Shown in pieces: positions 52,963 to 62,806 of a stretch of DNA of 64,000 nt. Below the pieces are notes generated by a model. That model saw only the letters and a list, made by a program, of their open reading frames with translations. It was not told the DNA's origin and did no database searches. Origin of the DNA: Bdellovibrio sp. KM01 (lineage in GTDB: Bacteria > Bdellovibrionota > Bdellovibrionia > Bdellovibrionales > Bdellovibrionaceae); contig NZ_CP058348.1 of the NCBI RefSeq assembly GCF_013752535.1, positions 1,302,001 to 1,366,000 on the forward strand, read 5' to 3'. The first letter of the stretch is position 1; the number at the start of each line of letters is the position of its first letter. The position numbers and the translations under genes are program-made.

Positions 52963-53247
52963 ATGAAAACAATTGCCAGCCTTCGCCAGGAAATTGATCA
53001 GGTTCATAAAGAGCTCCATGCACTGTTATTGCGTCGTCGTGAGTTGACCATGGCAGTTTGGGAGATCAAAAAGCAAGAAGGGCAGCCATTTTTTAATGCC
53101 GCTCGTGAAGAACAAATTCTCCATGACTTCTTAAACATGGATGGCAAGCAAGGACAAGATCCCCAATTTGATGAGCTTTTAAAAGGGGTGATGAGTTCGG
53201 TCTTGCGAGAGTACGAGAAATATTTGAAATTTCATTACGATAAATAA
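52963..53247 (+). CDS. AroQ-type chorismate mutase domain protein
   Basis: 94 residues, all helical. The pattern LRQEIDQVHKELHALLLRRRELTMAVWEIKKQEG, here seen in pieces, is that of AroQ chorismate mutase: helix 1 with IDxxxxxLLxxR and LTMAVWEIKK, then AAREEQIL with the usual active-site Arg. It would turn chorismate into prephenate, as first step to Phe and Tyr. AAAAGGA lies before the ATG. It follows the RlmI-like gene by 18 nt and ends in a strong hairpin. Confidence 0.85.
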   Translation: MKTIASLRQEIDQVHKELHALLLRRRELTMAVWEIKKQEGQPFFNAAREEQILHDFLNMDGKQGQDPQFDELLKGVMSSVLREYEKYLKFHYDK

Positions 53248-53276
53248 ATAAAAACCGGCTCCAGGCCGGTTTTTAT
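53248..53276 (+). terminator. Terminator after AroQ gene
   Basis: A perfect 12-bp stem ATAAAAACCGGC/GCCGGTTTTTAT (53248-53259 with 53265-53276) encloses TCCAG. Confidence 0.9.
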
Positions 53277-53420
53277 GACTTCCCCTCAACTCCGTCCAGT
53301 TAGCCAATTAAGAGTCGGTAAGGTAAGCAACAATTCAAAGTTTAGCCCTATAAGGAAACGCTGAGGCACCCGTTACATATGGTGTATCCAGAGATTAGTG
53401 TTTTAAATTTAGAGGTAACT

Positions 53421-54881
53421 ATGACTATTGGGCGTAAATTGGTGAGTCTAGGAATCGGGATGAGTTTGGTGTCTGTCTGCGTGGCTGCTTTTGCATATTG
53501 GGGACAGGCCCGCACCCAGGACAAATATGAGAATGTGGCCCGGGGAGTTTTAGATGATGTCATTACCACGGACTCAGTCTTTTTGGGCTTTAAACAAGTT
53601 CGAATTTCGATCAGGACTTTAGGCCTTGAAGGCATTACCCCAGCTCAGGAAGAGCAAGCCATTAAAGAAACGATGGCCGCCATTAAAGATGTCGACACCG
53701 AATTAGCAAAGTTTGAAAGATCTAATCTTCTTCCGGGAGAGAAAGAACTTGTCACTCCGCTGTTGGCAAGATGGAAGGAATTCAAAGCCATTGGTGGTAA
53801 CATTTTAAATTTCCAAAAGATAGGAACCGCAGAAGGTCGCAAGAATATGACGGCGATCTTCTATAAAGAGTGTCCCGAAAGTGCACAAGCGTTTATGAGC
53901 GCGGCGATTGAACTCAGGGCATTTCTAACTCATCAACAAAAGGTATGGGTGGATGACGCGCGCGAAACGGCCAAGGCAAACAACGTTATGCTGATGGTTA
54001 TTTCGGCTGTGGGAATTTTTCTGGGTCTTGCGGTAAGTATTGGTTTCTCATCTAAACTTTCTAAAGATCTTTTGAGTGTCAGCGATGACCTGGCACAGGG
54101 ATCTTCGCAAGTTTCTTCCGCGTCTCAACAAATCGCACAAACCGCAGCAACTTTATCCGAGGCTTCCAGTAAGCAAGCCGCCTCTTTAGAGGAGACCGTT
54201 GCGACAGTTGAGGAATTGACCTCGATGGTTCGTTTAAACATGGACAATGCGAAGCAAGCCGCAGCACTGGCCGGTTCAACTCGAGATATTGCCATCAAAG
54301 GCGAGCAAGAAATTAAGACTCTGATTTCCTCTATTCAAAGTATTACCGCGGATTCCAAAAAGATCGCAGAAATTACAACAGTCATTGATGATATCGCATT
54401 TCAGACGAATCTTTTGGCTTTGAACGCTGCGGTCGAAGCCGCCCGCGCGGGAGAGCAAGGTAAGGGATTCGCTGTTGTTGCAGAGGCAGTTCGTAACTTG
54501 GCACAACGAAGTTCGGAATCTGCCAAAGGAATTACGACACTTATTAGTGAAAGTGTTGAAAAAATAGAGCGCAGTTCTAAACAGGCTTCAATCGGAGGCA
54601 GTGTGCTGGCTGAAATCGTCTTGTCGGTGCGTAAGGTCTCGGAAATTAATGATGAGATCGCGCACGCAAGCGAAGAGCAGTCTTCTGGTATCGTGCAAAT
54701 AGGTCAAGTGATGAACCAGTTGGATCAAGTGACTCAACAGAATGCGGCCTCTTCGGAAGAAGCAGCCGCTTCCGCCGAAGAGCTGTCTGCTCAATCAAAA
54801 TCGCTGATGAGTGGAGTCGGCAATTTGACGGGGATGGTGTCGGGTAAACAGCAGGGTGACAGCGTTAAAGTTGCAGCCTAA
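53421..54881 (+). CDS. Methyl-accepting chemotaxis protein (4HB-type sensor)
   Basis: 486 residues. The first transmembrane helix is near residues 8-28, a helical extracytoplasmic sensor runs to about 190, a second transmembrane helix reads [20 protein letters not shown], then comes a cytoplasmic signalling region with tip [41 protein letters not shown]. No clear HAMP domain. Start 53421 is chosen because AGAGGT lies ahead and the first helix begins there. It is similar in build to the receptor at 58844. It would guide swimming towards or away from ligand. Confidence 0.92.
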   Translation: MTIGRKLVSLGIGMSLVSVCVAAFAYWGQARTQDKYENVARGVLDDVITTDSVFLGFKQVRISIRTLGLEGITPAQEEQAIKETMAAIKDVDTELAKFERSNLLPGEKELVTPLLARWKEFKAIGGNILNFQKIGTAEGRKNMTAIFYKECPESAQAFMSAAIELRAFLTHQQKVWVDDARETAKANNVMLMVISAVGIFLGLAVSIGFSSKLSKDLLSVSDDLAQGSSQVSSASQQIAQTAATLSEASSKQAASLEETVATVEELTSMVRLNMDNAKQAAALAGSTRDIAIKGEQEIKTLISSIQSITADSKKIAEITTVIDDIAFQTNLLALNAAVEAARAGEQGKGFAVVAEAVRNLAQRSSESAKGITTLISESVEKIERSSKQASIGGSVLAEIVLSVRKVSEINDEIAHASEEQSSGIVQIGQVMNQLDQVTQQNAASSEEAAASAEELSAQSKSLMSGVGNLTGMVSGKQQGDSVKVAA

Positions 54882-54897
54882 AACGGATTAAATTTCG

Positions 54898-54935
54898 AAT
54901 GGCTGTCCCGTGTTTCGGGGGACAGCTATTTTTTA
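54898..54935. terminator. Terminator between MCP and U32 genes
   Basis: The stem GCTGTCCC/GGGACAGC (54902-54909 with 54919-54926) extends outward with A/T pairs and is followed by T6. It overlaps the U32 stop codon and lies between convergent genes. Confidence 0.88.
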
Positions 54936-57484
54936 CGACTTTGATATTCTTTTTCTCTGCCGAAATGGCTTTCAGAAAGACCATAGCTTTCGACATTACC
55001 CAGGTCTTTAATCAAAGAGTCCAGATCTGTTTTCCCCTGGATGAAATCAAGATGTGCTTTGATCTTGGTGATCAATTCAGAACCGCGTTCTTTTAAAGCC
55101 TCGTAACGAATAAAGCCCAGACCGTGAGATTCCCATTCTTTGACGTAACGAGCAGCTGATTGAGATTTACCATTGTACATCGTATTACGGCACTCTTGAT
55201 CTGGCTTGATTTGGTGCCAGTTGCCAAATTGGTCTTTCAATTTCACATCGTGCTTCTCACAAGGCTTGCCGCAGTCTTTAAAGCTCGTACCCTTACTTAG
55301 GAACGCAGCGAACACGCAGTGCTCCATGTGGAAACTTGGCATGTATTGATAAGCGGTTACTTCAAAGCGCTCTGCTTGACCAGCTTGAATCAATTCGCTG
55401 ACCTGAACGTGGTTTAGGTCGTAACCCAAGCACACGCTAGAAAGGCCCTTGTCGAGCAAGTATTGCGCTGTCAAATGATTGGCAACGTTCAAGCTGAAAT
55501 CACCCAGGATTTGACCTTGGAAGTTATTGGCTTGCAAGTATTGAACAGCCCCCAGGTTGCGAGCCAGGATGGCGTCAGGGTTTAGGTTCAACAAGTGTTT
55601 GATGTTACGTTGTTCGTTTGGCTTTAAAATACGAGTTGTGGCAACGCCGACTCTGACATTTTGAGCTCTTAAAACATTCAAGCTGGGTTCGAAATCCAAA
55701 CCGAATTCAAAATCCAAGATCGCAAGGTTGATATCCGAGGCTTGCAGTTCTCCGTTTTTAACAGCATTCGCAACGTCCTCAACCTGACCCTTGTCACGAA
55801 GAAGCAAGTTTAGTTTAAGGCCTTCCACAGTGCGAGATGTGATTTTTTTGCTGGAAATCCATTCCATGACTTGAGCGTCAGGCGTGACAGCCGGAGCTGC
55901 GCCATTTTGAATGCGCAAGTCGGTTAATTCTTTGATTAGTTTTTGGCGAAGTTCTTTTACTTGTTTGTTTGGCAAGAACAGGGGAGTTGTTGAATCCAAT
56001 TCAGATTCAAAACCCTCACCACGGAAAGGGCTTCCCATCAAAGCGAAAAGCTCTTCACGCAAATCAAGAGAGTTAAGTCCCTTGTTTTTTGCGGGCTCAC
56101 AGATGTTTTCGGAAGTTCCGACCACGGTATACTTGCCATCAGAATATTGAACTTTCAAAGGCTGGCCTAAAGAGGCTTCCGCACGCACAGTCACGGGCAG
56201 GCGTTTTTTTCTTTGTTTGTCTTCAACACTCAAGGAGACATCTTTTTTAAGATCTTTATCGTGGTTATAGAAAACACGAGCGCCGTTATAGAAACTTTCC
56301 ATCGCGATGTCTCTTGAAAACTCCAGCGCAAAACGGCGAGGGGAAAGCGATTTAACCGCGAATACAAAGCCGCCTTTTTCAGCGTCTTGACCATTGCGAT
56401 CTTTATAAACCCACAAGATTCCGTCACCGGCTTGGATGAAGTCAGCTTTAAGACCCTGTTGAGCATTGTCTTCAGTGATTTCAACTTCCAAAGAGGTCGG
56501 GTTCACTTTTATGATTTTACCGAATTCAAAACCGCGATGGGCGCTGAATGTACCTTCAACCAGTTCCTGGTGATTCACACCATGGAACCAGCCGCTGTAA
56601 AAACCGCGGGAGAAAGCCGTCGCCATTTGTTTTTTAAGCAGAATCGGATTTTGAAGGGATTGGCCATTTTGTGCCGAAGTGATCGCTTCATCGAAGCTGC
56701 GGGCAGCGGTTGCCACGTATTCAGGAGTTTTTAGACGGCCTTCAACTTTGAAACAATCTACACCCGCTTCAAGCAAACTTGGAACTTCGTTGATACCGCA
56801 AAGATCTTGTGGAGAAACCAGGAAGGACTTGCCACCCAGGTCACGCTTTTCTCCATCGACATGCATTTCGTAAGTAAAGCGGCAGCTTTGCGCGCACTGA
56901 CCACGATTGGCAGAACGACCACCGATACCTTCAGAAGTAAAGCATTGGCCCGAATAGCTTACGCACAAAGCACCATGCACGAAGACCTCAATTTCTTTCT
57001 TCGTGTTTTGTTTGATGGCGTGAATTTCTTTAAGAGAGTTTTCGCGGGCTAGAACAAAACGTTGAATGCCCAAGTCATCAAGCCAGGTGATAGCTTCAGC
57101 GTTGGTGACACTCATTTGCGTCGAACCATGTATGCGTTGCTCGGGAGCCATTTGACGAATCAAACGTATCAAACCCAAGTCTTGAACGATGAAAGCATCT
57201 GGTTTTAGGGGAAGGATTTTTTGCAGAACTTCAACGGCTCCGCGAAGCTCGTTTTGAAAAATCAGGATGTTGAAAGCCAGGTTTACCTTCACGCCATGAA
57301 GGTGGCAAGTATCGATGATGTCTTTGACCTCTTCGATTTGAAAGTCGTGACTTCTGCCGCGGGCATTAAAGCCGGGCACGCCCATAAAAATAGCGTCGGC
57401 ACCGTTATGGATAGCGGCCAAAGCCATATCCTTTGTACCAACCGGAAGAAGCAGTTCGGGGCGTTTCAAATCTGTTATTTGCAT
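54926..57484 (-). CDS. Peptidase U32 family protein (RlhA/TrhP-type, DUF3656)
   Basis: 852 residues if the start is ATG 57484, where the family opening RPELLLPVGTKDMALAAIHNGADAIFMG begins; the frame to 57712 lacks a ribosome site and overlaps other features. The U32 block VFVHGALCVSYSGQCFTSEGIGGRSANRGQCAQSCRF has several Cys, and a second Cys cluster lies near the C-terminus (CGKPCEKH, CRNTMYNG). In bacteria such proteins take part in hydroxylating 23S rRNA or tRNA, rather than proteolysis. About 200 residues longer than E. coli RlhA. Cytosolic. Confidence 0.88.
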   Translation of the reverse strand: MQITDLKRPELLLPVGTKDMALAAIHNGADAIFMGVPGFNARGRSHDFQIEEVKDIIDTCHLHGVKVNLAFNILIFQNELRGAVEVLQKILPLKPDAFIVQDLGLIRLIRQMAPEQRIHGSTQMSVTNAEAITWLDDLGIQRFVLARENSLKEIHAIKQNTKKEIEVFVHGALCVSYSGQCFTSEGIGGRSANRGQCAQSCRFTYEMHVDGEKRDLGGKSFLVSPQDLCGINEVPSLLEAGVDCFKVEGRLKTPEYVATAARSFDEAITSAQNGQSLQNPILLKKQMATAFSRGFYSGWFHGVNHQELVEGTFSAHRGFEFGKIIKVNPTSLEVEITEDNAQQGLKADFIQAGDGILWVYKDRNGQDAEKGGFVFAVKSLSPRRFALEFSRDIAMESFYNGARVFYNHDKDLKKDVSLSVEDKQRKKRLPVTVRAEASLGQPLKVQYSDGKYTVVGTSENICEPAKNKGLNSLDLREELFALMGSPFRGEGFESELDSTTPLFLPNKQVKELRQKLIKELTDLRIQNGAAPAVTPDAQVMEWISSKKITSRTVEGLKLNLLLRDKGQVEDVANAVKNGELQASDINLAILDFEFGLDFEPSLNVLRAQNVRVGVATTRILKPNEQRNIKHLLNLNPDAILARNLGAVQYLQANNFQGQILGDFSLNVANHLTAQYLLDKGLSSVCLGYDLNHVQVSELIQAGQAERFEVTAYQYMPSFHMEHCVFAAFLSKGTSFKDCGKPCEKHDVKLKDQFGNWHQIKPDQECRNTMYNGKSQSAARYVKEWESHGLGFIRYEALKERGSELITKIKAHLDFIQGKTDLDSLIKDLGNVESYGLSESHFGREKEYQSRKK

Positions 57485-57564
57485 GGGGGCGTTTTTACCA
57501 GATTTGGCCTTTTTAGCATAGGGGGGAAGTGCCTTTTGCGCAAAAAAGTACTGCTTCCAGCCCC

Positions 57565-57800
57565 TTAGAATGTATAGCCAATATGCAGTCGTAGGCCCAT
57601 TGCCGTCGTATTGGTTACCAGAGGAATATTTACATCCCCCCACCCAGTCACCACCGAGCCCAGGTGAGATTCCCTGGGGCGATGCTTGTGGAATTTGCAG
57701 AGGATGTGACAATTTTCTTTAGTCCGACTTGATTTCCATTTGGGGAGCCCAAATTTGTCAGAGCTTCAAAACAATTACAGCACTCTGTTTTCACACTCAT
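57565..57800 (-). pseudogene. Remnant of an outer-membrane beta-barrel gene, frameshifted
   Basis: Between the U32 start and the divergent nuclease gene, the minus strand has two overlapping frames. One begins at ATG 57800, runs through LGSPNGNQVGLKKIVTSS and stops at 57648. The next, starting about 57670, reads WGDVNIPLVTNTTAMGLR and ends in LHIGYTF* at 57565, which is typical of the last strand of an outer-membrane barrel. Joined, they look like the 3' end of a barrel gene with a frameshift. The upstream part of the gene is missing. It may also be a coincidence of frame, so confidence is modest. Confidence 0.4.
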
Positions 57801-57846
57801 CTTTTTTGGTTTCCTGAAATAGGGTCGGCGAAGAAGGAGTTTCAAG

Positions 57847-58704
57847 ATGAAGACGCTGAAGTTTCAATTGCCGACGATTTTCTTTTTATTGATCACATTT
57901 GCTTTTCAAACGCGAAGCCTTGCCGTTGTCGAGGGTGTGATTGGAAATGTACCGCTCGAGAAAAACGTCAATCTTGCTCTGCAATTGCCCGCGACCAATG
58001 CACCGGAGATTATCATTTCCAGAAAACAATATGTCATTTCATATAACAAACAGAATCGCTCGCTCAATTGGGCCGCTTGGGAATTGGATCCTTCGCGCTT
58101 GGGAAATGCCGATCGCACCAATGGCTTTTCTCAAGATTCAGAACTTGAAGCTTTTCTGGAAAAACAAGGCGGCAATTATCGGGCGGTGACTTCGACCGAA
58201 TATCGCGGCACTTGTTTTGATCGGGGCCACCAGGTGCCCTCTGCCGACAGAACGGATAGTGCCCGGGACAATGAAGCGACATTTGCGATGAGTAATATGA
58301 TTCCACAAACGGCGTTTTTAAATCGTGTGCTGTGGGAAAATTTGGAGCGCTATACCCGCGATCTTGTTTCCCTCAAAAAGAAAAAGGCCTACATCATGGC
58401 GGGTCCTATTTATGATCAAAATTTTGGCTCGATCGGACCGAATAATGACATTCCCGTGCCGTCTAAAAATTTTAAAATCATATTTTTATTGGAGCCTCAC
58501 GAGACGGCGAAAGATATCACGAAAAACACACCGGCTTTGGCGGTAATTTTACCCAACACTCTTCCAGATGGAAGTGCCGCCCCTGTCGGGGAGTCGACTG
58601 ATTGTGCAAAGGCCTCTGACATTTCTTCAGACAACGCGGATTGGAATCAGTACCGCTCGACTATTGATCAGGTAGAACACCTCACTGGACTTCGTATTCT
58701 TTAA
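57847..58704 (+). CDS. Exported DNA/RNA non-specific endonuclease (NUC1 family)
   Basis: 285 residues. A signal peptide (residues 1-26) precedes the beta-beta-alpha-metal nuclease fold: FDRGHQVPSADR (DRGH 125-128, His128 general base) and SNMIPQTAFLNRVLWENLE with the Mg ligand Asn. A C-terminal block KASDISSDNADWNQYRSTIDQ completes the family. It degrades DNA and RNA outside the cell or in the periplasm, fitting prey digestion. AAGGAG lies before the start. It is divergent from the U32 gene and its barrel remnant. Confidence 0.93.
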   Translation: MKTLKFQLPTIFFLLITFAFQTRSLAVVEGVIGNVPLEKNVNLALQLPATNAPEIIISRKQYVISYNKQNRSLNWAAWELDPSRLGNADRTNGFSQDSELEAFLEKQGGNYRAVTSTEYRGTCFDRGHQVPSADRTDSARDNEATFAMSNMIPQTAFLNRVLWENLERYTRDLVSLKKKKAYIMAGPIYDQNFGSIGPNNDIPVPSKNFKIIFLLEPHETAKDITKNTPALAVILPNTLPDGSAAPVGESTDCAKASDISSDNADWNQYRSTIDQVEHLTGLRIL

Positions 58705-58843
58705 ATCACAAAGATGGAAACTACGGGTTTATGTGAGAATACTCTGAAATTTTATGAGTTAATTCATACTGTTAAATTGTGCTTAAGAATCTGTGGAAGA
58801 ATCACGATACTCTATTACTCAAGAAATTTTGATGGAGATCTAG

Positions 58844-60466
58844 ATGAATATTGCAATTTGGTTTAAAGGCATACGCGGACGCCTCTTATTTTCAACGATG
58901 CTGCCGGTATTGGCAGTAGGTATAATGACTTGGATCGGTTTTTCAGTGACGGACAATCTGGGTAAGAGATTGGATTCTGCGTATGAAAACACGATTCCAA
59001 ATATGGATGCACTGAGTATCGCAATGGAAGCTCGCGCGAGCATGGGTTACCGAATCTGGATGGTCCTTGGGGTCGATTTGGCAGACACTGAATTCAGAAA
59101 TACAAATATTCAGAACTTGGAAGGCCACTTAAAAGAATTCCGCGAAGGTCTAAAAAGATACGAAGCGGCTCCATTCTCTCCTGGTGAAATGGAACTTTAT
59201 GCTCCGTTTAAAGAGAAAAGCGAAGCCTACTTTTCAATCAACGAGCAAATTATCAAAGACCTCAAGTTGGGGACGAAGGAAGGCAATGAACGCGTCATGA
59301 AGCAAATGCGTGGAGGCGAATGGCAAACCATAGGTGCTATCGCTAGAAAGTCTTTTGATAAAATCACAGATTTTTACTCAGAAAATAGCGCCAAGTTCAA
59401 TGCTCAGCAAAAGCAGGAGCGCGCGGATGCTCGCATGTGGACTGGTATTGTGGGGGCGTCATCTTGCGGACTTTTATTCTTCGTGTTGATGTTTATTGCT
59501 CATAAGCTTGCTAGCTCCGTTGGTAGTATCTCAGGCAAAATCAGCGAAGCAGGTGCTCAAGTGACTGCGGCTATTGAACAGCTTTCAGCAGCGGGTCAAT
59601 CTTTGTCTCAATCTTCAACTGAAGCTGCGGCAAGTTTAGAAGAAACAGTGGCAAGTCTTGAAGAAATGACTTCGATGGTGAATTTGAATGCTGATAACGC
59701 GAAACAAGCCGCAGGTCTTTCTACGGTTTCTCGCGAATCGGCAGAACGTGGCCAATCAGAAATTCATGTTCTGGTCAGCTCAATGTCTGATATCTCTGCG
59801 TCTTCCCGCAAGATCGAAGAAATTATTAACGTTATTGACGATATTGCATTCCAAACAAATCTTTTGGCCCTGAATGCGGCAGTTGAAGCTGCTCGTGCGG
59901 GTGAACAAGGTAAGGGATTTGCGGTTGTGGCCGAGGCAGTTCGTACTCTGGCACAAAGATCTGCTGAAGCGGCGAAAGATATCACAGGTCTGATCAAAGA
60001 CTCTGTGGATAAAATTGAACGCGGAACTCAAGTTGCCGATAAATCTGGTGCCGTAATGGCGGATATCGTCACCTCGGTTAAAAAGGTTTCTGATCTGGCG
60101 GCAGAAATTTCTTCTGGTTCCGGTGAACAATCGACAGGTATTCAGCAGATTTCCAAAGCCATGAATCAACTGGATTCAAGTTCCCAGTCGAATGCGGCTT
60201 CATCTGAAGAAATCGCATCCACGGCAGAGGAAATTTCCGCTCAATCAACACAAATGCAAAGAATGATGGAAGACTTAAGCTTCTTGATTTCAGGTGAGCG
60301 TGCGGTGCCGGTTGCGGCCCCTGCAGCAACAGCAGTGGTTAAAAAAATCCACAGTTTGAAGCGCGGCCCATCAAAGTCCAAAGCCCAGGCTTCTGCAGAA
60401 TTTCTGCCACTGGATGAAAATGAAGAAAGCGGACGCGGTACCCTGGGTAAAGCGTCAAGTTTCTAA
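58844..60466 (+). CDS. Methyl-accepting chemotaxis protein (4HB-type sensor)
   Basis: 540 residues. Transmembrane helix 1 ([20 protein letters not shown]) and transmembrane helix 2 (near 205-225, [19 protein letters not shown]) enclose a helical sensor of about 165 residues ([16 protein letters not shown]). The signalling tip is [41 protein letters not shown]. The C-terminus is Ala/Lys-rich and ends in GTLGKASSF. Closely similar in the cytoplasmic part to the 53421 receptor, so the two may be paralogues. GATGGAG precedes ATG. A weak hairpin follows. Confidence 0.93.
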   Translation: MNIAIWFKGIRGRLLFSTMLPVLAVGIMTWIGFSVTDNLGKRLDSAYENTIPNMDALSIAMEARASMGYRIWMVLGVDLADTEFRNTNIQNLEGHLKEFREGLKRYEAAPFSPGEMELYAPFKEKSEAYFSINEQIIKDLKLGTKEGNERVMKQMRGGEWQTIGAIARKSFDKITDFYSENSAKFNAQQKQERADARMWTGIVGASSCGLLFFVLMFIAHKLASSVGSISGKISEAGAQVTAAIEQLSAAGQSLSQSSTEAAASLEETVASLEEMTSMVNLNADNAKQAAGLSTVSRESAERGQSEIHVLVSSMSDISASSRKIEEIINVIDDIAFQTNLLALNAAVEAARAGEQGKGFAVVAEAVRTLAQRSAEAAKDITGLIKDSVDKIERGTQVADKSGAVMADIVTSVKKVSDLAAEISSGSGEQSTGIQQISKAMNQLDSSSQSNAASSEEIASTAEEISAQSTQMQRMMEDLSFLISGERAVPVAAPAATAVVKKIHSLKRGPSKSKAQASAEFLPLDENEESGRGTLGKASSF

Positions 60467-60486
60467 CAGTCAGGTAGCACATTGAA

Positions 60487-60522
60487 TAGAACCCTGATCA
60501 CTGAAAGTGACCGGGTTTTTTT
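60487..60522. terminator. Weak terminator between MCP and helicase genes
   Basis: An imperfect stem (AACCC/GGGTT with TCACT/AGTGA inside) has a GAA loop and is followed by T7. It lies between convergent genes. Confidence 0.6.
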
Positions 60523-61792
60523 ATTTTCTCGCCGAGCGAGATTTTGGTTTTGGTGCTGATTTGGTCATCGGCTTTCCAGGTCGACTGCCTGGTTTGCTGA
60601 GCTTGTTGCCACCCGTTTTTTTCACAGAAGCTTTCACCGGCGGTTTCGCACGGGAATTGAATTTAGTTTTATCCCGGTCTTCCGGAAGTTTTCTGCCTTC
60701 AAGATCTGCGATAAAGCGTTCGTCACGTTCCGTCACAAAGTTAATCACCACACCTTTACGACCGGCACGGGCGGTGCGGCCTGCGCGGTGCAGATAATTT
60801 TCTTTTTGCTTCGGCAGATGATAGTTGATCACGCGATCCACATTTGGAATATCCAAACCCCGACCGGCTAGATCTGTTGCCACCAACAGCTTCACTTTGC
60901 CGTCAGTGAATTTTTTTAGATTCGAACGGCGTTCGGCCTTTTCCATTTCCCCGCGATAAATCACAGCGGCATAACCGTTATCAGAAAGCTCTTGGGCCAG
61001 TTTGTCGCATTGCTCACGAGTGTTGGCGAACAGAATCGTTCCGCCTTCAGCAGGTTCTTTCAAAATCTTTTCTAATAGAGGCCAGCGACGGCCGTCTTTC
61101 ACAATACGATTTTGTGTCACTAAAGTTTTGACCGTTTTTCCGGCGCCCGCACTGCGGTAAAGTTCAGCTTTCGCGAACATCCCGTTAATCAGTTCTTGGA
61201 CGGCGGGGGAGACAGTCGCTGAAAACAGAGCTAATTGAACCTCGGTCGGGCAGGCATAATAGATATTATTTGAGTCAGAAATAAATCCTTTATCCAGCAT
61301 TTGATCGGCTTCGTCAAACACCAGCATGCGTACATCCGTCAAATCAATGTATTTAAGATTCATCATTTGAATCAGACGACCGGGAGTTGCAAGCAAGATC
61401 TCAAAGGGGCCGGAGGTGTTACGACGAGCTTGCTCCATCGCCATACCACCCAAAGCAGGGCGGACGCGCAAGCGAGTATCATGGGTCAAAGTTTTAAAAA
61501 CTTTGGAAACCTGCTCCCCCAGTTCGCGCGTTGGGACCATTACTACGGCGCGCGGACGGGAGTTTTCTGTCACCTCTTGGCCTGCGTCCTCAAGGGACTT
61601 CAATGCGTGTAGCAAAGGCAGTGCATAAGCCAAGGTTTTACCGCTTCCAGTTTCGGCAACACCCACCACAGATTGTCCCCCCATCAAGGTGGGAATCGCG
61701 TTGCTTTGAATTTCCGTGGGATTCGTAATTTGATTCGATTTTAATGTCTTAACCAATGAGCCTAAGAGGCCATAATCAGAGAATTTCGCCAT
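60521..61792 (-). CDS. DEAD-box RNA helicase
   Basis: 423 residues. Q motif (NPTEIQSNAIP), Walker A AETGSGKT (46-53), DEAD at 160-163, SAT at 191-193, and the C-terminal motif HRAGRTARAG. The tail from about 375 is basic (KPPVKASVKKTGGNK and KSAPKPKSRSARK), suited to RNA binding. Such helicases act in ribosome biogenesis or RNA decay. It starts 11 nt after the App1-like gene and is likely in one operon with it. Confidence 0.96.
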   Translation of the reverse strand: MAKFSDYGLLGSLVKTLKSNQITNPTEIQSNAIPTLMGGQSVVGVAETGSGKTLAYALPLLHALKSLEDAGQEVTENSRPRAVVMVPTRELGEQVSKVFKTLTHDTRLRVRPALGGMAMEQARRNTSGPFEILLATPGRLIQMMNLKYIDLTDVRMLVFDEADQMLDKGFISDSNNIYYACPTEVQLALFSATVSPAVQELINGMFAKAELYRSAGAGKTVKTLVTQNRIVKDGRRWPLLEKILKEPAEGGTILFANTREQCDKLAQELSDNGYAAVIYRGEMEKAERRSNLKKFTDGKVKLLVATDLAGRGLDIPNVDRVINYHLPKQKENYLHRAGRTARAGRKGVVINFVTERDERFIADLEGRKLPEDRDKTKFNSRAKPPVKASVKKTGGNKLSKPGSRPGKPMTKSAPKPKSRSARK

Positions 61793-61803
61793 GGTGTTTG
61801 TCC

Positions 61804-62589
61804 TTATTGACAGCGTTGTTGAATGATAGATTTGATCACACGAAGTTTTTCAGTTGGATTTTTGACGTCCCAGATCCACTTGAAATCGCGACAGTCTTGC
61901 CAGCCTGGGAAAACCATCTTACCAAAAGTTTCGTCGCCATCATCCTTCATTAATCTCTTATAGACAATGTCTTGAATCTGCAAATATGAACTTTTTGGCA
62001 AGATATTGCGCGAGATCAAATCAATAACAACTTCAACACTCGTCACAAAACCGATTTGCCCTGGCATCGTAGGATGTTTGGATTCGCCACGACTGGAGTA
62101 AGCCTCACGAATGTAAGTAAGTGCAGGAATACGACTGAATTCTTTCGCCATCTGATCATAGACGATGGCGTCGAATTGACCGTTGTCGCCGAAGTATAAA
62201 ACCAGCTCCGGCTTTTTATCCAATAAGAGCCGACGAATTACTTTTTGTTTTAATTCGGGGTCTTGCTTGATGCCCTTATTCATATGAAGTTCAGTGACCG
62301 GAAAGTGGTTTTCCTCGAGGAAATCTTCGTGCTGCTCGCCCATCAAAACCTGGGGAGCCAGGCTTACATAATGAAATTCTATATCACTATGTGAGGACTC
62401 AAGATCCTGAAAGATCTCGGCCATACCCACGAACTTACTGTCATCGTCAAAAGCGGAAGTTGCGGAGCCTAATTTAGACAGAATGTGGGAGACCTTTAAG
62501 GTGTCATCGATATCGGAAATAACCAGGATTTTGGCCTCTGACGTCGCTGTCAAAAACAGTACTAGGATCATTCCCATCAGATTTTTCAT
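61804..62589 (-). CDS. Exported App1-type (DUF2183) phosphatase-like protein
   Basis: 261 residues. A signal peptide (MKNLMGMILVLFLTATSEA) precedes the HAD-like core: VISDIDDTLKVSH (DxDxT, Asp26/28 and Thr30), FHYVSLAPQVLMGEQ and VLYFGDNGQFDAIVYDQMA. This is the catalytic domain of App1-like phosphatidate phosphatases, which in fungi act on membrane lipids at actin patches. In bacteria the substrate is unknown. Being exported makes it a candidate phospholipid-related phosphatase of the envelope or prey. Upstream of the helicase by 11 nt. Confidence 0.8.
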   Translation of the reverse strand: MKNLMGMILVLFLTATSEAKILVISDIDDTLKVSHILSKLGSATSAFDDDSKFVGMAEIFQDLESSHSDIEFHYVSLAPQVLMGEQHEDFLEENHFPVTELHMNKGIKQDPELKQKVIRRLLLDKKPELVLYFGDNGQFDAIVYDQMAKEFSRIPALTYIREAYSSRGESKHPTMPGQIGFVTSVEVVIDLISRNILPKSSYLQIQDIVYKRLMKDDGDETFGKMVFPGWQDCRDFKWIWDVKNPTEKLRVIKSIIQQRCQ

Positions 62590-62806
62590 ACATCACTCCT
62601 CGAAAGACACCACCGTCTAAAACATAAACAAGGCTGTAAAATTGCCCTGAAGTCCGAATTCAGCACTCATATGTTTAGTGTCAGTAAGTTCCTTCAGGAA
62701 ATAGCAACATAGATGCCATGGTCTTGCCTGAGATATAACAAACCCGTCGCAAATCGCTTCACCCAATCCGTTCTCCAGAAAAGAATATTTTCTACAAGGA
62801 GAACTT

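Noticed and set aside
53340-53421. Sigma-28-like promoter for the chemoreceptor (CAAAGTTT then GCCCTATAA)
   Set aside because: The two halves are nearly adjacent rather than about 11 nt apart, so spacing does not fit.
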